Below the pieces are notes generated by a model. The model searched no databases, was not told the DNA's origin, and was given only the letters and a program-made list of their open reading frames with translations. The position numbers and the translations under genes are program-made. A DNA stretch of 64,000 nt from positions 310,001 to 374,000 of the forward strand of contig NZ_RAHT01000001.1 of assembly GCF_004798935.1 (NCBI RefSeq). Direction: 5' to 3'. This document shows positions 1 through 10,109 of this stretch, piece by piece. This DNA is from Ningiella ruwaisensis (GTDB lineage: Bacteria > Pseudomonadota > Gammaproteobacteria > Enterobacterales > Alteromonadaceae). Positions within the stretch are counted from its first letter, which is position 1, and every line of letters begins with the position of its first letter.

Positions 1-505
1 TGATAAGTTTAGATACCTGCTGTTTTTTTCGCCCCAAAAATAAAGCGATATCGTGATAACCAATATCAACATTTAGTTCTAGCCTTACTTGATATTGATG
101 CCATTCGATCCCGTCAATTTCTTGAGTGGCAAGCAGTTCACCGTCAACCGGATTGAATTTCACAGCGCTTTTTTCACCGCTTTCAGTAATAAGGCGAATC
201 GTATGGGCTTGAGCTGCATCACCAATAGGACAGCGAATCGTCAACATTAAAGGCTGACCATTTCTAAATACATAAACCGGATTAAGCGGGCGTTGCCATT
301 CAAATATCGCCTCTTCTTCAAGTTTCGCCTCCAAGGCCCTTTCATCATCCAGTGGATAACCCATGGTTTGCAAGAGCTTTTGTTGATTGCTCTTATCTAT
401 CGTTGCCGGGTTTCCCCACGCGTCGATGAACTCAGTGCCGATACCGTTTTGTGCAACAAGATGCTCTAAAATCGATGGCTCTGAACCTTGAATGCTTTGT
501 GTCAT
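1..505 (-). CDS. malQ: 4-alpha-glucanotransferase (amylomaltase), N-terminal part, cut by window edge
   Basis: Translating the minus strand from an ATG at 505 gives 168 open codons that run off the window start. The product begins MTQSIQGSEPSILEHLVAQ and contains IGTEFIDAWGNPATI, which resembles the N-terminal domain of E. coli MalQ (SPNYINAHGKPQSI). A beta-sandwich-like N-terminal stretch follows (VYVFRNGQPLMLTIRCPIGD). MalQ transfers glucan chains between maltodextrins in the cytoplasm and frees glucose. That glucose could feed the glk/zwf/edd genes a few kilobases away. The catalytic GH77 barrel lies outside the window, so activity cannot be judged. The gene diverges from gap. The assignment rests on the N-terminal domain alone. 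Confidence 0.85.
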   Translation of the reverse strand, partial: MTQSIQGSEPSILEHLVAQNGIGTEFIDAWGNPATIDKSNQQKLLQTMGYPLDDERALEAKLEEEAIFEWQRPLNPVYVFRNGQPLMLTIRCPIGDAAQAHTIRLITESGEKSAVKFNPVDGELLATQEIDGIEWHQYQVRLELNVDIGYHDIALFLGRKKQQVSKLI

Positions 506-604
506 GTGTGTCTGTTCCTGTTATATGCCTTGCAATGGTCGACGCATGTAGATACTGAATCAGTGTTGAATGGGCGTCGCTATGCTCTAAATACAGTTTA
601 GTAG

Positions 605-619
605 TGTGAATTATTCACA
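605..619. promoter_or_regulatory. 15-bp perfect palindrome upstream of malQ
   Basis: TGTGAATTATTCACA is a perfect 7+1+7 palindrome about 100 bp upstream of the malQ start. It has CRP-like half sites (TGTGA/TCACA) but a 5-base rather than 6-base spacer, so it is not a standard CRP site. A maltodextrin regulator or another dimeric repressor is a possible reader. That role is inference from position. Confidence 0.45.
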
Positions 620-700
620 GCATTCATGCGAATGAAAGGTGAATACGATTGCATTGTGTCAATTTTTACGACAATCCATTAACAAATCAATTAACAAGTT

Positions 701-715
701 TGTAATTTAACAACA
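701..715. promoter_or_regulatory. Degenerate HexR-like site, 63 bp upstream of the main site
   Basis: TGTAATTTAACAACA matches 12 of 15 bases of TGTAATTAAATTACA, with an intact left half. It lies 63 bp, about six helical turns, from the strong site at 764. It could be an auxiliary operator or chance in AT-rich DNA. Confidence 0.3.
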
Positions 716-763
716 TAGATTAGACTAATCATGGAAATTATGTTTATATTGGCGGATAAATTT

Positions 764-778
764 CGTAATTAAATTACA
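764..778. promoter_or_regulatory. HexR operator upstream of gap
   Basis: CGTAATTAAATTACA differs by one base from the palindromic HexR consensus known from gammaproteobacteria (TGTAATTAAATTACA). It sits 103 bp before the gap start. A HexR gene is present in the same window at 10110, which supports the call. The direction of control (repression or activation) cannot be read from the sequence. Confidence 0.75.
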
Positions 779-854
779 GTTATATGAGCTTTAAGGTAAA
801 GAAAAGGTAGCGCGTCTCAGCAAATACGCTACGTTTATACTTTGGCGAATATAA

Positions 855-1877
<1,023 letters not shown>

Positions 1878-1930
1878 CCCCACAAAGCCAAGCGAATAAG
1901 AACGCATTGGCAGAACACGAACATATTGAG

Positions 1931-1951
1931 GGCGGCGCAAGCCGCCTTTTT
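1931..1951 (+). terminator. Rho-independent terminator after gap
   Basis: GGCGGC-GCAA-GCCGCC followed by TTTTT: a 6-bp GC stem with a tetraloop and a U-tract, 53 bases after the gap stop. Confidence 0.9.
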
Positions 1952-1983
1952 GTTGCTTTTTTAATTAGAGCTTAAGGAATTCG

Positions 1984-2970
1984 ATGTCTTATACCCTCTC
2001 CTCTTTAGAGCAGTCTTTGATTAGTGAAAGCAAAAGCGTAAAACTTTCTAGCGATTCTCAGGGCCTTTATCTGAATATTAATAATGCGAAAGCGATGGCC
2101 AAGCTTTCCCTATTTGGCGCGCACCTGTTATCGTATAAGCCTGCGCGTGACAATCAAGAGCGTTTATTTGTCAGCCGCTTAGCGAAATTTGATGCACAAA
2201 CCCCTATTCGCGGTGGCGTGCCCATATGTTGGCCCTGGTTTGGAGCAGCTAAAGAATCAATAATAGGCTCAGCAAATGAGTCGACAAATAATTCGATAAA
2301 AGAAAGGCTTTGCAGTGAAAACGCAGGCGCCAGCCTTAAACTCCCGTCACATGGTTTTGTTCGCACACAATATTGGCAACTCACAGAGCTTGAAGAAATG
2401 CGCGACAAGCAAAACATTGTTGAAACCAGTTTGACACTGCGGCCCACTCGGCTCGGGCTTTATAACTTTCCTGCTGAGCTACTTTGCGAACTCAAAATAA
2501 AAATAGGAGAAAAGTGCAGTCTGATCTTGATTACAAATAATTATTCCAATACTGATATAAGACTGTCGGGCGCCATTCACAGCTACTTTAGGGTAAGCGA
2601 TATTGCCAATGTCTCTATTAAGGGGATTGAGCGTGAATTTAGCGATAAGCTAGACGATTTGAAGATTAAAGCTGCCCCCATACAATACTTAATTTCTGAA
2701 GAAACAGATAGAGTGCATCGTTCAGATAGCGCTCAGGCAAGAGTAATTATCGAAGATAGCGGTATCTTACAAAAAGCCGATTTTATCGAGCTTGAGCACA
2801 AGGGGCAAAATGCGCTTGTAGTATGGAATCCCTGGGTTGAAAAAAGCCACAATATGGCGGATATGGGAGAAAATGAATACAGAAAGATGCTGTGTATCGA
2901 ATCGGCAATTGAACCTGAGATAGTGCTTGAAAGCGGGAAACAGCATATACTTGAGCAAAGCATATCCTAA
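1984..2970 (+). CDS. yeaD: Glucose-6-phosphate 1-epimerase (hexose-6-phosphate mutarotase), YeaD family
   Basis: The product has 328 residues of the aldose-1-epimerase fold. Visible family motifs are RGGVPICWPWFG (76-87), HGFVR with the likely catalytic His123, AIHSYFRVSD with a second conserved His199, and near the C-terminus VVWNPWVEKSHNMADMG and MLCIESA carrying the likely catalytic Glu. The family interconverts alpha and beta anomers of glucose 6-phosphate, which helps supply the beta anomer used by Zwf. Next to gapA it matches the E. coli gapA-yeaD arrangement. About 30 residues (roughly 88-118) form an insertion between the two N-terminal motifs compared with E. coli. The start follows AAGGAATTCG. 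Confidence 0.88.
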   Translation: MSYTLSSLEQSLISESKSVKLSSDSQGLYLNINNAKAMAKLSLFGAHLLSYKPARDNQERLFVSRLAKFDAQTPIRGGVPICWPWFGAAKESIIGSANESTNNSIKERLCSENAGASLKLPSHGFVRTQYWQLTELEEMRDKQNIVETSLTLRPTRLGLYNFPAELLCELKIKIGEKCSLILITNNYSNTDIRLSGAIHSYFRVSDIANVSIKGIEREFSDKLDDLKIKAAPIQYLISEETDRVHRSDSAQARVIIEDSGILQKADFIELEHKGQNALVVWNPWVEKSHNMADMGENEYRKMLCIESAIEPEIVLESGKQHILEQSIS

Positions 2971-2996
2971 ACGCGTTTTAAAAAGGATTTTATTTT

Positions 2997-3983
2997 ATGC
3001 AGGCAATTAGTGGATTATTGACGGGTGCCAAGCACTCAAGTGGACGTTTTTTCTCGAAACTAAATATTTCGCAACGCGCTTATGTTGTTGCCGCCCTAAT
3101 ATGGGCCATTTCAATAGCCCTGCCATTTGATTCTTTCCTGTTTGGTTCAGTAGCCTTGCTTGCCTCCCTTGTGGGTTTTGTACGCGAAACGCATGCGCTT
3201 TTCCATAATATTTGGGAAACAACCGTCGGTAAACTCGTTATCATCGTTGCCTACGCCTCTATTGCCAATTTTTCGCTTGCTTTTTCGGCCATTCAAATCA
3301 ATCAGATCACCGGGATTGAGCCAGGCCCATTTGTATTTACAATGGGTTTTAGCACGCTCGTCTTTGCACCTTTCTGGATTGCTATAAGCTCACTGCTGGT
3401 CATGATTACAGGGCTTCTCTTGCTAAACATCTGGATCATCCTTCGTTTAATATTAAACGCATTTGGTGCAAATTTTAATATTCACTGGGAGGATAAAAAC
3501 TACGCTGGATTGACCATGCTATTACGAATATTGCTCATTCCACCGATGATTGGCGCAGCTGTTATGTTAACGCTTCCTTATATAATCGATACGAGTAAAA
3601 ACAGTGATAGCATCATATTTTCAAGCGAAAGTGGAGGAAAGATTACGGTCACACTATCGGATGATTCAGCAACAGACGAGTCGCTATCTTCAGATGATAA
3701 AATGGATATGGACGATGAGGGCAAAGCTTTCTTGGAAGAAAATTTACGTATTAATGCTAGCATAAAACGCGCCGTGGCTGATTTCATTTTCATGTTTGAA
3801 GCCTACGAAAGAAGCCTGTGCAAAAAAAGTGACGAACAACGTAGCGTCATTATTGATGAAGATTCTGTATTGCTTATAAGCAAAGATGAAAATGAAGTTT
3901 TTGGCTATCAGTATGAAGTGAGCGCCTGCACCCCGATATATGAGATCACGTCGCCTGCAGACGAAACTGCAAGCGACTACTAG
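2997..3983 (+). CDS. Unrecognised multi-pass membrane protein with acidic soluble C-terminal region
   Basis: I do not recognise this 328-residue protein. The N-terminal 200 residues hold about five to six hydrophobic segments, approximately 27-43, 46-63, 79-98, 113-152 (long enough for two helices) and 174-197. The rest is soluble and strongly acidic (for example SDDSATDESLSSDD around 221-234), then a more ordinary stretch with an amphipathic segment at 253-270 and two cysteines (275, 311). The start follows AAAAAGGA. It begins 26 bases after yeaD on the same strand and converges on eda with an 11-base gap. Position next to sugar genes may be incidental. No function is assigned. Confidence 0.8.
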   Translation: MQAISGLLTGAKHSSGRFFSKLNISQRAYVVAALIWAISIALPFDSFLFGSVALLASLVGFVRETHALFHNIWETTVGKLVIIVAYASIANFSLAFSAIQINQITGIEPGPFVFTMGFSTLVFAPFWIAISSLLVMITGLLLLNIWIILRLILNAFGANFNIHWEDKNYAGLTMLLRILLIPPMIGAAVMLTLPYIIDTSKNSDSIIFSSESGGKITVTLSDDSATDESLSSDDKMDMDDEGKAFLEENLRINASIKRAVADFIFMFEAYERSLCKKSDEQRSVIIDEDSVLLISKDENEVFGYQYEVSACTPIYEITSPADETASDY

Positions 3984-3994
3984 AGCATGTTTGT

Positions 3995-4639
3995 TTATGC
4001 TTTAGCGTTTGCTATTGCCTCTTTTGCCAAATCGGTTAAAACTTGCCAATTATGCTCTTCAATGGCATCAGCAGGCGCTACCCAAGAGCCCCCAACACAT
4101 TTTACGTTCTTGAGCTTTAAGTATTCTTTATAGTTGTTTGGACCAATCCCGCCTGTTGGGCAAAATACTGTATTAGGAAAGGGGCCACCTATTGATTTAA
4201 GCGCTTTTACACCACCAGCGGCTTCTGCAGGGAAGAATTTAAGGTGATCATAACCTGCATCGTTTGCTTTCATCAGATCAGAGATATTTGAAACACCGGG
4301 AATGAGAGGAATTGTGCCTTCTCTACCCGCTTCCAATAAATCTGCGGTTAAACCCGGACTAATGGCAAATTTGGCGCCAGCGTCAGTCACCGCTTTTAGC
4401 TGCTGACGATTAGTAACGGTTCCTGCGCCGATATATGCTTCTGGCAATTCTTTCGCAATTTTTTCAATGATTTGCATCGCTGCAGCTGTTCTAAGGGTTA
4501 CTTCCAATACATTAATGCCCCCTTTCATCAATGCTTCGGCAATGGGTATTGCATCTTCCACATGCTCAATCACAAGCACTGGAACCACGGGACCTTGATT
4601 GAAAATGTCTGCAGACGTCAGTTTCCAGTTATTCATCAT
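3995..4639 (-). CDS. eda: 2-dehydro-3-deoxy-6-phosphogluconate (KDPG) aldolase
   Basis: The product has 214 residues, the usual Eda length. It has the class I aldolase features: Glu46 in VLEVTLRT, GAGTV (71-75), PGVSN (114-118), the Schiff-base Lys134 in HLKFFPAEAAGG and PTGGIGPNNYKEYL. It splits KDPG into pyruvate and glyceraldehyde 3-phosphate, the last Entner-Doudoroff step. It is the last gene of the zwf-pgl-edd-glk-eda operon. The coding region overlaps the glk stop by 11 bases. Two adjacent ATG codons (4639 and 4636) could serve as start. Some Eda proteins also act on 2-keto-4-hydroxyglutarate. Confidence 0.96.
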   Translation of the reverse strand: MMNNWKLTSADIFNQGPVVPVLVIEHVEDAIPIAEALMKGGINVLEVTLRTAAAMQIIEKIAKELPEAYIGAGTVTNRQQLKAVTDAGAKFAISPGLTADLLEAGREGTIPLIPGVSNISDLMKANDAGYDHLKFFPAEAAGGVKALKSIGGPFPNTVFCPTGGIGPNNYKEYLKLKNVKCVGGSWVAPADAIEEHNWQVLTDLAKEAIANAKA

Positions 4640-5600
4640 TGTGTGTTCTCTGAGTTTGTTGTAATAAATAGGCTAATGCACCGAGCAATCCATGATCAGG
4701 TTCATTAATTAAATAGGTAGGAATGGGTTTTACGTAATGGGCCATATCGCCTTTAGCTTCAAATTTTTCTCTAAATTTGCTCTTCAGGAAAAAGTCCTGC
4801 AGACGACTGACAATACCGCCTCCAATGAAAATACCACCGGTGGTGCATAGGTTAAGCGCTAAATTGCCCGCAAAACTTCCCATAATTTGGCAGAACTGCG
4901 TGATTGCCTTATGGGCAAATTCATCGCTATGATGAAGGCCAGCGTTAGTAACTTGAGAAGCCTCTGAAAAAACAGGTGTCTTGCCTGCATCCTCACAAAA
5001 AGCGCTATAGATATTGACAATCCCTCTTCCAGAGAGCACTTCCTCTGCTGACGCCCTGCCAAATTTTTTATACAAATAGCGCCAAATAATAAGGTCGTCT
5101 TCTTCAGTTGGTGCAAAGTCAACATGCCCCCCCTCACCATCTAGCGTATGCCATGCATTACCGGTCCACGTTAGGTGTTCAACGCCCAATCCAGTACCCG
5201 GACCAAAAACTGCGATATTGCCATGCTCGGCAGCATGACCACTGCCTATCTGAATCACTTGATTATGCGTTAAGTTTGGAAGTGAGTGCGCTACGGCAGT
5301 AAAGTCATTTATTACGTCCAGGTGTTCCAATCCCAAATGCGCTTTTAATGCACTTTTTGAGAATACCCAGGAGTGATTGGTCATTTTTACCAAATCATCA
5401 TTCGTTGGACAGGCGATTGCAATGCAGCCAGCAGAGAATTGAGCGACTCCAATGTCTTTCGAAAAATGTAAGATGGCATCGTCGATAGTCTCAAAGTCTT
5501 TACACAAGTATTTCTTAATTACAGATATACGGCCGTTTTCAACTTGCGCCAGTCGAATATTGGTACCGCCCACATCCGCGACAAACTTTTCACCGGCCAT
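4629..5600 (-). CDS. glk: Glucokinase (non-ROK, Glk family)
   Basis: The product has 323 residues; E. coli Glk has 321. It carries the N-terminal phosphate-binding VADVGGTNIRLAQ, the ACPTNDD and NHSWVFS segments, the catalytic-base region INDFTAVAHSLP, FGPGTGLGVEHL and the sugar-contacting DGEGGHVDFAPT. It phosphorylates cytosolic glucose to glucose 6-phosphate, the substrate of Zwf two genes upstream. The stop of edd and the ATG of glk overlap by one base, and glk overlaps eda. A glucokinase inside the Entner-Doudoroff operon suggests that free glucose, from transport or maltodextrin breakdown, is channelled directly into this pathway. Confidence 0.96.
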   Translation of the reverse strand: MAGEKFVADVGGTNIRLAQVENGRISVIKKYLCKDFETIDDAILHFSKDIGVAQFSAGCIAIACPTNDDLVKMTNHSWVFSKSALKAHLGLEHLDVINDFTAVAHSLPNLTHNQVIQIGSGHAAEHGNIAVFGPGTGLGVEHLTWTGNAWHTLDGEGGHVDFAPTEEDDLIIWRYLYKKFGRASAEEVLSGRGIVNIYSAFCEDAGKTPVFSEASQVTNAGLHHSDEFAHKAITQFCQIMGSFAGNLALNLCTTGGIFIGGGIVSRLQDFFLKSKFREKFEAKGDMAHYVKPIPTYLINEPDHGLLGALAYLLQQTQRTHNDE

Positions 5601-7438
5601 TAATCGTCACCGTGCTCTTGTTCAGTGGTCACAAAGAGTGAACAAGCTCCTTCTTCCGCGCCAGTCAGGGTTGAGCGCATGCCAGAAAATAACTCACGTC
5701 CCATACCGTAATGGCTATCATATAAATCCATAACTTTTGGCTCTCGTTTGGCAAGTTCGTCTTCGCTAACATGAAGCGTAATCGCATTGGTCTCGGTATC
5801 TATTTCAACGATATCGCCATCTTGTATTTTATTGATTAAACCGCCCTTGTACGCTTCAGGTGTGAGGTGAATCGCAGCCGGTACCTTACCAGAAGCACCT
5901 GACATACGTCCGTCAGTCACTAACGCAACCTGATAGCCTCTATCTTGCAAGACGCCAAGAGGTGGAGTGAGGCGATGCAATTCAGGCATGCCAATCGCAT
6001 AGGGCCCTTGAAAGCGGACAACCACCACACAATCTTTGTTTAATTCGCCCGACTTGAAGGCATCGTCCAAGGCATACTGATCTTCAAATACCACCGCAGG
6101 CGCTTTAATATGACATTTTGGTTGTCTAAGCGCTGATGTTTTGATAACCGCTCTCCCCAGATTGCCTTTTAATACCGACAAACCACCGTCTGGTTTGAAG
6201 GGCTCATTGATGTCTGCAAATACGGATTTATCGTAAGACTCAACAGGACCATCTTCCCAAACCAACTCACCCTCTTTTAACTTGGGCTCTTTTGTATATT
6301 GTTCCAAACCTTTACCACAAATCGTGGTGACGTCGTTGTGGATCAGTCCTTTGTCCAAAAGCTGCTTAAATAGCAGCGCCATGCCGCCAGCGGCAGTGAA
6401 GTGATTAATATCTGCTGAACCATTTGGATAAATGCGAGTAATCAAAGGGGTGGCGCGAGAAATGTCAGAAAAATCATCCCAATTGATAATTAATCCGGCA
6501 GCTCGGGCAACCGCCACTAAATGCATGGTGTGATTAGTAGAACCGCCCGTGGCAAGTAAGCCAACTAAACCATTCACCATGGCTTTGGCATCAACAATAT
6601 GCCCAATTGGGGTGTAATTATCGCCCAAATCAGTCAAGCGAGTAACCTGACGAGCCGCGGCGTCGGTCAAAGCATCGCGCAAAGGTGTGCCCGGATTGAC
6701 AAAGGACGCCCCCGGTAAGTGTAAGCCCATTAACTCAACCACTAGCTGATTGGAATTGGCGGTGCCATAAAACGTGCACGTACCTGGCGAATGATAGGAT
6801 TGAGATTCAGCTTCAAGCAGCGCCTCGCGATCTGCTTTACCTTCTGCAAAGGCTTGTCTAACACGCGCTTTTTCTTTATTTGGCAAGCCTGACGGCATAG
6901 GACCTGCAGGAACAAAAATCGTCGGTAAATGTCCGAAACTTAAGCTTCCAAGTAACAAGCCAGGGACTATCTTGTCACAAATGCCTAGCATCAGGGCACC
7001 ATCAAACATATTGTGAGACAGTGCAATTGCAGCGCCCATCGCAATGTTATCTCGACTCATTAGGCTTAATTCCATTCCGGCATTGCCTTGCGTGACGCCG
7101 TCACACATTGCAGGTACACCGCCCGCAAACTGGGCCACACTGCCCACCGCGCTAATGGCCGCTTTTAGTCTTTGAGGATAGGTTTCATAAGGTTGATGTG
7201 CACTGAGCATATCGTTATATGAAGACACAATCGCAATGTTTGCTTTAATCATGCTTCGCAAATCAGATTTATCTTCTTTGCCACAAGCGGCAAAACCGTG
7301 CGCTAAATTTCCGCAGGAAAGTGCACCTCTGTGCGGTCCTTCGCGGCGAGCTTTATCTATTTTTTTCAAATACTGCGCGCGCGTTTTTTGGCTGCGCTCT
7401 ATAATTCTTTCTGTTACTTCTTGAATAATCGGATTCAT
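5600..7438 (-). CDS. edd: 6-phosphogluconate dehydratase
   Basis: I start at the ATG at 7438 ([13 protein letters not shown]), 8 bases after pgl and preceded by AGGTGA; a start at 7477 would overlap pgl by 31 bases and adds residues unlike the family. This gives 612 residues. IlvD/Edd motifs are present: [16 protein letters not shown] (73-88), [14 protein letters not shown] with a cluster-type Cys112, [19 protein letters not shown] and [18 protein letters not shown]. The enzyme uses a [4Fe-4S] cluster to dehydrate 6-phosphogluconate to KDPG. Being cluster-dependent it should be oxidant-sensitive, as known for the family. It is third in the operon. Confidence 0.97.
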   Translation of the reverse strand: MNPIIQEVTERIIERSQKTRAQYLKKIDKARREGPHRGALSCGNLAHGFAACGKEDKSDLRSMIKANIAIVSSYNDMLSAHQPYETYPQRLKAAISAVGSVAQFAGGVPAMCDGVTQGNAGMELSLMSRDNIAMGAAIALSHNMFDGALMLGICDKIVPGLLLGSLSFGHLPTIFVPAGPMPSGLPNKEKARVRQAFAEGKADREALLEAESQSYHSPGTCTFYGTANSNQLVVELMGLHLPGASFVNPGTPLRDALTDAAARQVTRLTDLGDNYTPIGHIVDAKAMVNGLVGLLATGGSTNHTMHLVAVARAAGLIINWDDFSDISRATPLITRIYPNGSADINHFTAAGGMALLFKQLLDKGLIHNDVTTICGKGLEQYTKEPKLKEGELVWEDGPVESYDKSVFADINEPFKPDGGLSVLKGNLGRAVIKTSALRQPKCHIKAPAVVFEDQYALDDAFKSGELNKDCVVVVRFQGPYAIGMPELHRLTPPLGVLQDRGYQVALVTDGRMSGASGKVPAAIHLTPEAYKGGLINKIQDGDIVEIDTETNAITLHVSEDELAKREPKVMDLYDSHYGMGRELFSGMRSTLTGAEEGACSLFVTTEQEHGDD

Positions 7439-7446
7439 AATTTCAC

Positions 7447-8136
7447 CTATGGTGCCCACACAAGATTGACCGTGCAATTATCACAAACGGCCTTTATGGG
7501 CTTTTCTAATGCGGTATGTTGTTGCAGTGCCTGCTCAAGAACTTCACGCTTTTTCTCACCTGTGATGTGTAGAAACACATTTCGGCTCTTCACAATTTCA
7601 GCCAGCGACAGAGACATGCGCTGATGCGGCGCTGTAGTCGGTTGGGTAGCTAGCACTGAGTGGGGATAATTCAAATCAAGTCCGGTTTTGATTTGTTCAC
7701 TGCAGGGAAATAAAGAGGCGGTATGACCATCTTCGCCCATGCCCAATATTAAAATATCCAGCGGCAATAGCGACTCTAATCTTTTCTCAATCGCACCTTG
7801 AGCATCAGTTGCATTGGTATCGGAGGTCGTCATCGATACAAAATTAGCGGACGCTGCATGATTCACCAGTAAATTCTCGCGGACAAGCTTCTCATTACTT
7901 GCTTCATGATCTGCATCCACCCAGCGCTCATCTGCAAGTGTGATATCGACCTTGGACCATGGCAAATCAATCGACGCTAAAGCTTCAAACAAGGGTTTAG
8001 GCGTTGAACCGCCGCTTACTGCCACTGATGCCCTGCCTTTTTCACTTATCGCTTGCTTGATAATGCCGGCTAACTGCTCACTAAAAGCTTTCACCAGTGT
8101 TGAGTTATCTTGAAACTCATGCTTATTAAGCGCCAT
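7447..8136 (-). CDS. pgl: 6-phosphogluconolactonase
   Basis: The product has 229 residues of the DevB/Pgl-type lactonase family, related to glucosamine-6-phosphate isomerase. Seen are [14 protein letters not shown] near residue 40, [23 protein letters not shown] in the middle and [17 protein letters not shown]. It hydrolyses 6-phosphogluconolactone to 6-phosphogluconate, linking Zwf to Edd. The ATG lies 3 bases after the zwf stop and is served by AAGGGG inside the end of zwf, so the two are probably translationally coupled. Confidence 0.95.
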   Translation of the reverse strand: MALNKHEFQDNSTLVKAFSEQLAGIIKQAISEKGRASVAVSGGSTPKPLFEALASIDLPWSKVDITLADERWVDADHEASNEKLVRENLLVNHAASANFVSMTTSDTNATDAQGAIEKRLESLLPLDILILGMGEDGHTASLFPCSEQIKTGLDLNYPHSVLATQPTTAPHQRMSLSLAEIVKSRNVFLHITGEKKREVLEQALQQHTALEKPIKAVCDNCTVNLVWAP

Positions 8137-8139
8137 GCA

Positions 8140-9636
8140 TCACCCCTTTTTCTTAACAATCTTGCTTTCGTACCACGAGCGGCCCTCTTTGGCTAATAGG
8201 CCGATAGAAGAAACCGGTCCCCAAGTGCCTGCTTGATACTGTTCAGGGCCTTCGCTGCAGTTTTTCCAAGCCCCAATGATTGAATCAACCCAGTGCCAAG
8301 CTTGTTCAACTTCATCTCGTCTGACAAACAGCGCCTGATTACCAATCATTACCTCTAATAATAGCTTCTCATATGCGTCTGCAATACGCTGGTCGGCAAA
8401 TTCTTCAGAAAAACTCAAATCCAGCTTGGATTTTTGCAAATCCATAGAGCCTGTGCTTGTAAGACCAGGGACTTTATTCATGACCGTCACCTCAACCCCC
8501 TCATCTGGCTGAAGTCGTATCACCAGTTTGTTTGGTGGCAATTGAGAAAAACTGTCGCCAAACAGGTTATGTGGCTGGCGTTTGAAATAGATAACAACTT
8601 CACTCACTTTAGTGGGTAATCTCTTTCCTGTACGCAAATAAAACGGAACGCCTGCCCAACGCCAGTTATCAATTTCGGCTTTAATGGCAACGAAAGTTTC
8701 AGTTTTACTCTTTTTATTGGCGTCGTCTTCTTCCAGGTATCCGGGCACCTCTTCGCCAGACACGAAACCGGCAGAATACTGCCCCCTTACCGTCTTATCA
8801 TTGATATTACTGATATTAATTGGACGAAGCGCTTTTAACACCTTTAATTTTTCATCTCGAATGCTGTCAGCGTCTAGTGTTGTGGGTGGCTCCATTGCAA
8901 CCAGTGATAAAATCTGAAGCAAGTGATTTTGCACCATGTCACGCATTTGACCCGCATCATCAAAATAACCCCAGCGACCCTCAATGCCAACCGATTCGGC
9001 TACTGTGATTTGCACATGGTCAATGCAGTTATGATCCCAGTTGGTGGCAAAAATAGAGTTAGCAAAGCGAAGTGCTATAAGATTCAGTACGGTTTCTTTG
9101 CCAAGATAATGATCAATTCGATAAATTTGCTTTTCGCTGAAGTATTCTGCAACCTGATCATTGATTACTTTACTCGACGCCAGGTTATGACCAATTGGCT
9201 TTTCTAGTACAACTCTGACACTATCATCAATTATCCTGGCGTTATCCATTCCCTTACAGATATAGCCAAATAAAGACGGCGCAGTGGCAAAATAACATAC
9301 CATCGTGCGTTTTGCGTCAACGTGCTCGCGTAATTCATGATAAGCATCAACGTCGGTAATATCGACCTTCACATAATGAAGGCGTTCAACAAACTTTGCC
9401 CAGGTATCTTCGCATAAGGTATCACCGGAAAATTTAACTATATTTTCCTTTACAAGCGCCTTGTACTCGTCCAGCGAAAACTCCTGGCGTGCCACACCAA
9501 TTATCTGGGTGCCTTCATGCAACAAACTGGCTTTTTCTAATTGATATAATGAAGGAAGGAGTTTGCGTCGCGCTAAATCGCCTTTTGTTCCGAAAAGAAC
9601 AAAGTCGATAGGTTCGTTTTTAATTTCAGACACCAT
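8140..9636 (-). CDS. zwf: Glucose-6-phosphate 1-dehydrogenase
   Basis: The product has 498 residues, near the 491 of E. coli Zwf. The N-terminal dinucleotide-binding motif FGTKGDLARRKLLPSLY (15-31) has Lys where most enzymes have Ala/Ser (GASGDL). EKPIG is at 145-149 and RIDHYLGKETV at 173-183 holds the catalytic His176. It oxidises glucose 6-phosphate to 6-phosphogluconolactone and makes NAD(P)H. It opens the operon zwf-pgl-edd-glk-eda. The ATG follows AGAGG. A near-perfect HexR operator lies about 120 bp upstream (9758-9772) in the shared region with hexR. Confidence 0.97.
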   Translation of the reverse strand: MVSEIKNEPIDFVLFGTKGDLARRKLLPSLYQLEKASLLHEGTQIIGVARQEFSLDEYKALVKENIVKFSGDTLCEDTWAKFVERLHYVKVDITDVDAYHELREHVDAKRTMVCYFATAPSLFGYICKGMDNARIIDDSVRVVLEKPIGHNLASSKVINDQVAEYFSEKQIYRIDHYLGKETVLNLIALRFANSIFATNWDHNCIDHVQITVAESVGIEGRWGYFDDAGQMRDMVQNHLLQILSLVAMEPPTTLDADSIRDEKLKVLKALRPINISNINDKTVRGQYSAGFVSGEEVPGYLEEDDANKKSKTETFVAIKAEIDNWRWAGVPFYLRTGKRLPTKVSEVVIYFKRQPHNLFGDSFSQLPPNKLVIRLQPDEGVEVTVMNKVPGLTSTGSMDLQKSKLDLSFSEEFADQRIADAYEKLLLEVMIGNQALFVRRDEVEQAWHWVDSIIGAWKNCSEGPEQYQAGTWGPVSSIGLLAKEGRSWYESKIVKKKG

Positions 9637-10109
9637 ATTTTGCCTCTGTGAGAGAGTGTGTGTATTGTTCGCTTTGTATCGATTAAAGGCTCATTCGTTA
9701 AACAAATAATCAGAGCGAGTTCACATGAATCAATAAATGCCAATAGTAAACAATAAATGTAGTAAAATTACAAATTTTATTGATACATTTTTACAGCTCG
9801 TTTACCTAAGTTCTTTGTTGTATTCAGGTCTGAAAAATACGTATAAGTCTTTAAGAATAAAAGCTTTCATCAAATTTAAGTCACGTAAATCAATGTCAGA
9901 ATGAATACGAATCCAAACTACACGAAATGTTAAAAGTATGTTAGCCTTTGCGGTATGTATATTTTTTTGTCAAAAAGTTACAACAAAAATGACAAATCTG
10001 AATAAGTTCAGTAATATTGTTACAAAATGCGCAGAGGCAATATGCTAAATTTGAAGCACATTGGCTTATCGCTTTCCTCTATTCAGGCGAACACGAGTAT
10101 CACAAGCGA
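9637..10109. other. 473-bp divergent intergenic region zwf/hexR
   Basis: No gene is seen. The stretch is AT-rich and contains the HexR operator at 9758-9772. An in-frame extension upstream of hexR (from 10017) is open but does not resemble HexR proteins and is taken as leader. On the minus strand a TTGTAA/TACTAT pair with 19-bp spacing overlaps the operator and could be the zwf promoter; this is weak. Confidence 0.6.
9758..9772. promoter_or_regulatory. HexR operator between zwf and hexR
   Basis: TGTAGTAAAATTACA matches the HexR consensus TGTARTNNNAYTACA completely. It lies in the region shared by the divergent zwf operon and hexR, so HexR probably represses zwf-pgl-edd-glk-eda and may control itself. 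In this family KDPG, the Edd product, releases the repressor. Confidence 0.82.

Noticed and set aside
605-619. Reading the malQ palindrome as a CRP site
   Set aside because: The half sites fit, but the spacer is 5 bases instead of the required 6.
2154-2447. Antisense open frame inside yeaD
   Set aside because: It mirrors a strongly conserved gene, has no ribosome binding site and gives a low-complexity Ser-rich product. Many similar antisense frames in this window were dropped for the same reason.
3984-4001. Hairpin AGCAT-N8-ATGCT as terminator between the membrane protein and eda
   Set aside because: Five base pairs, AT-rich, overlapping the eda stop and with no T-tract.
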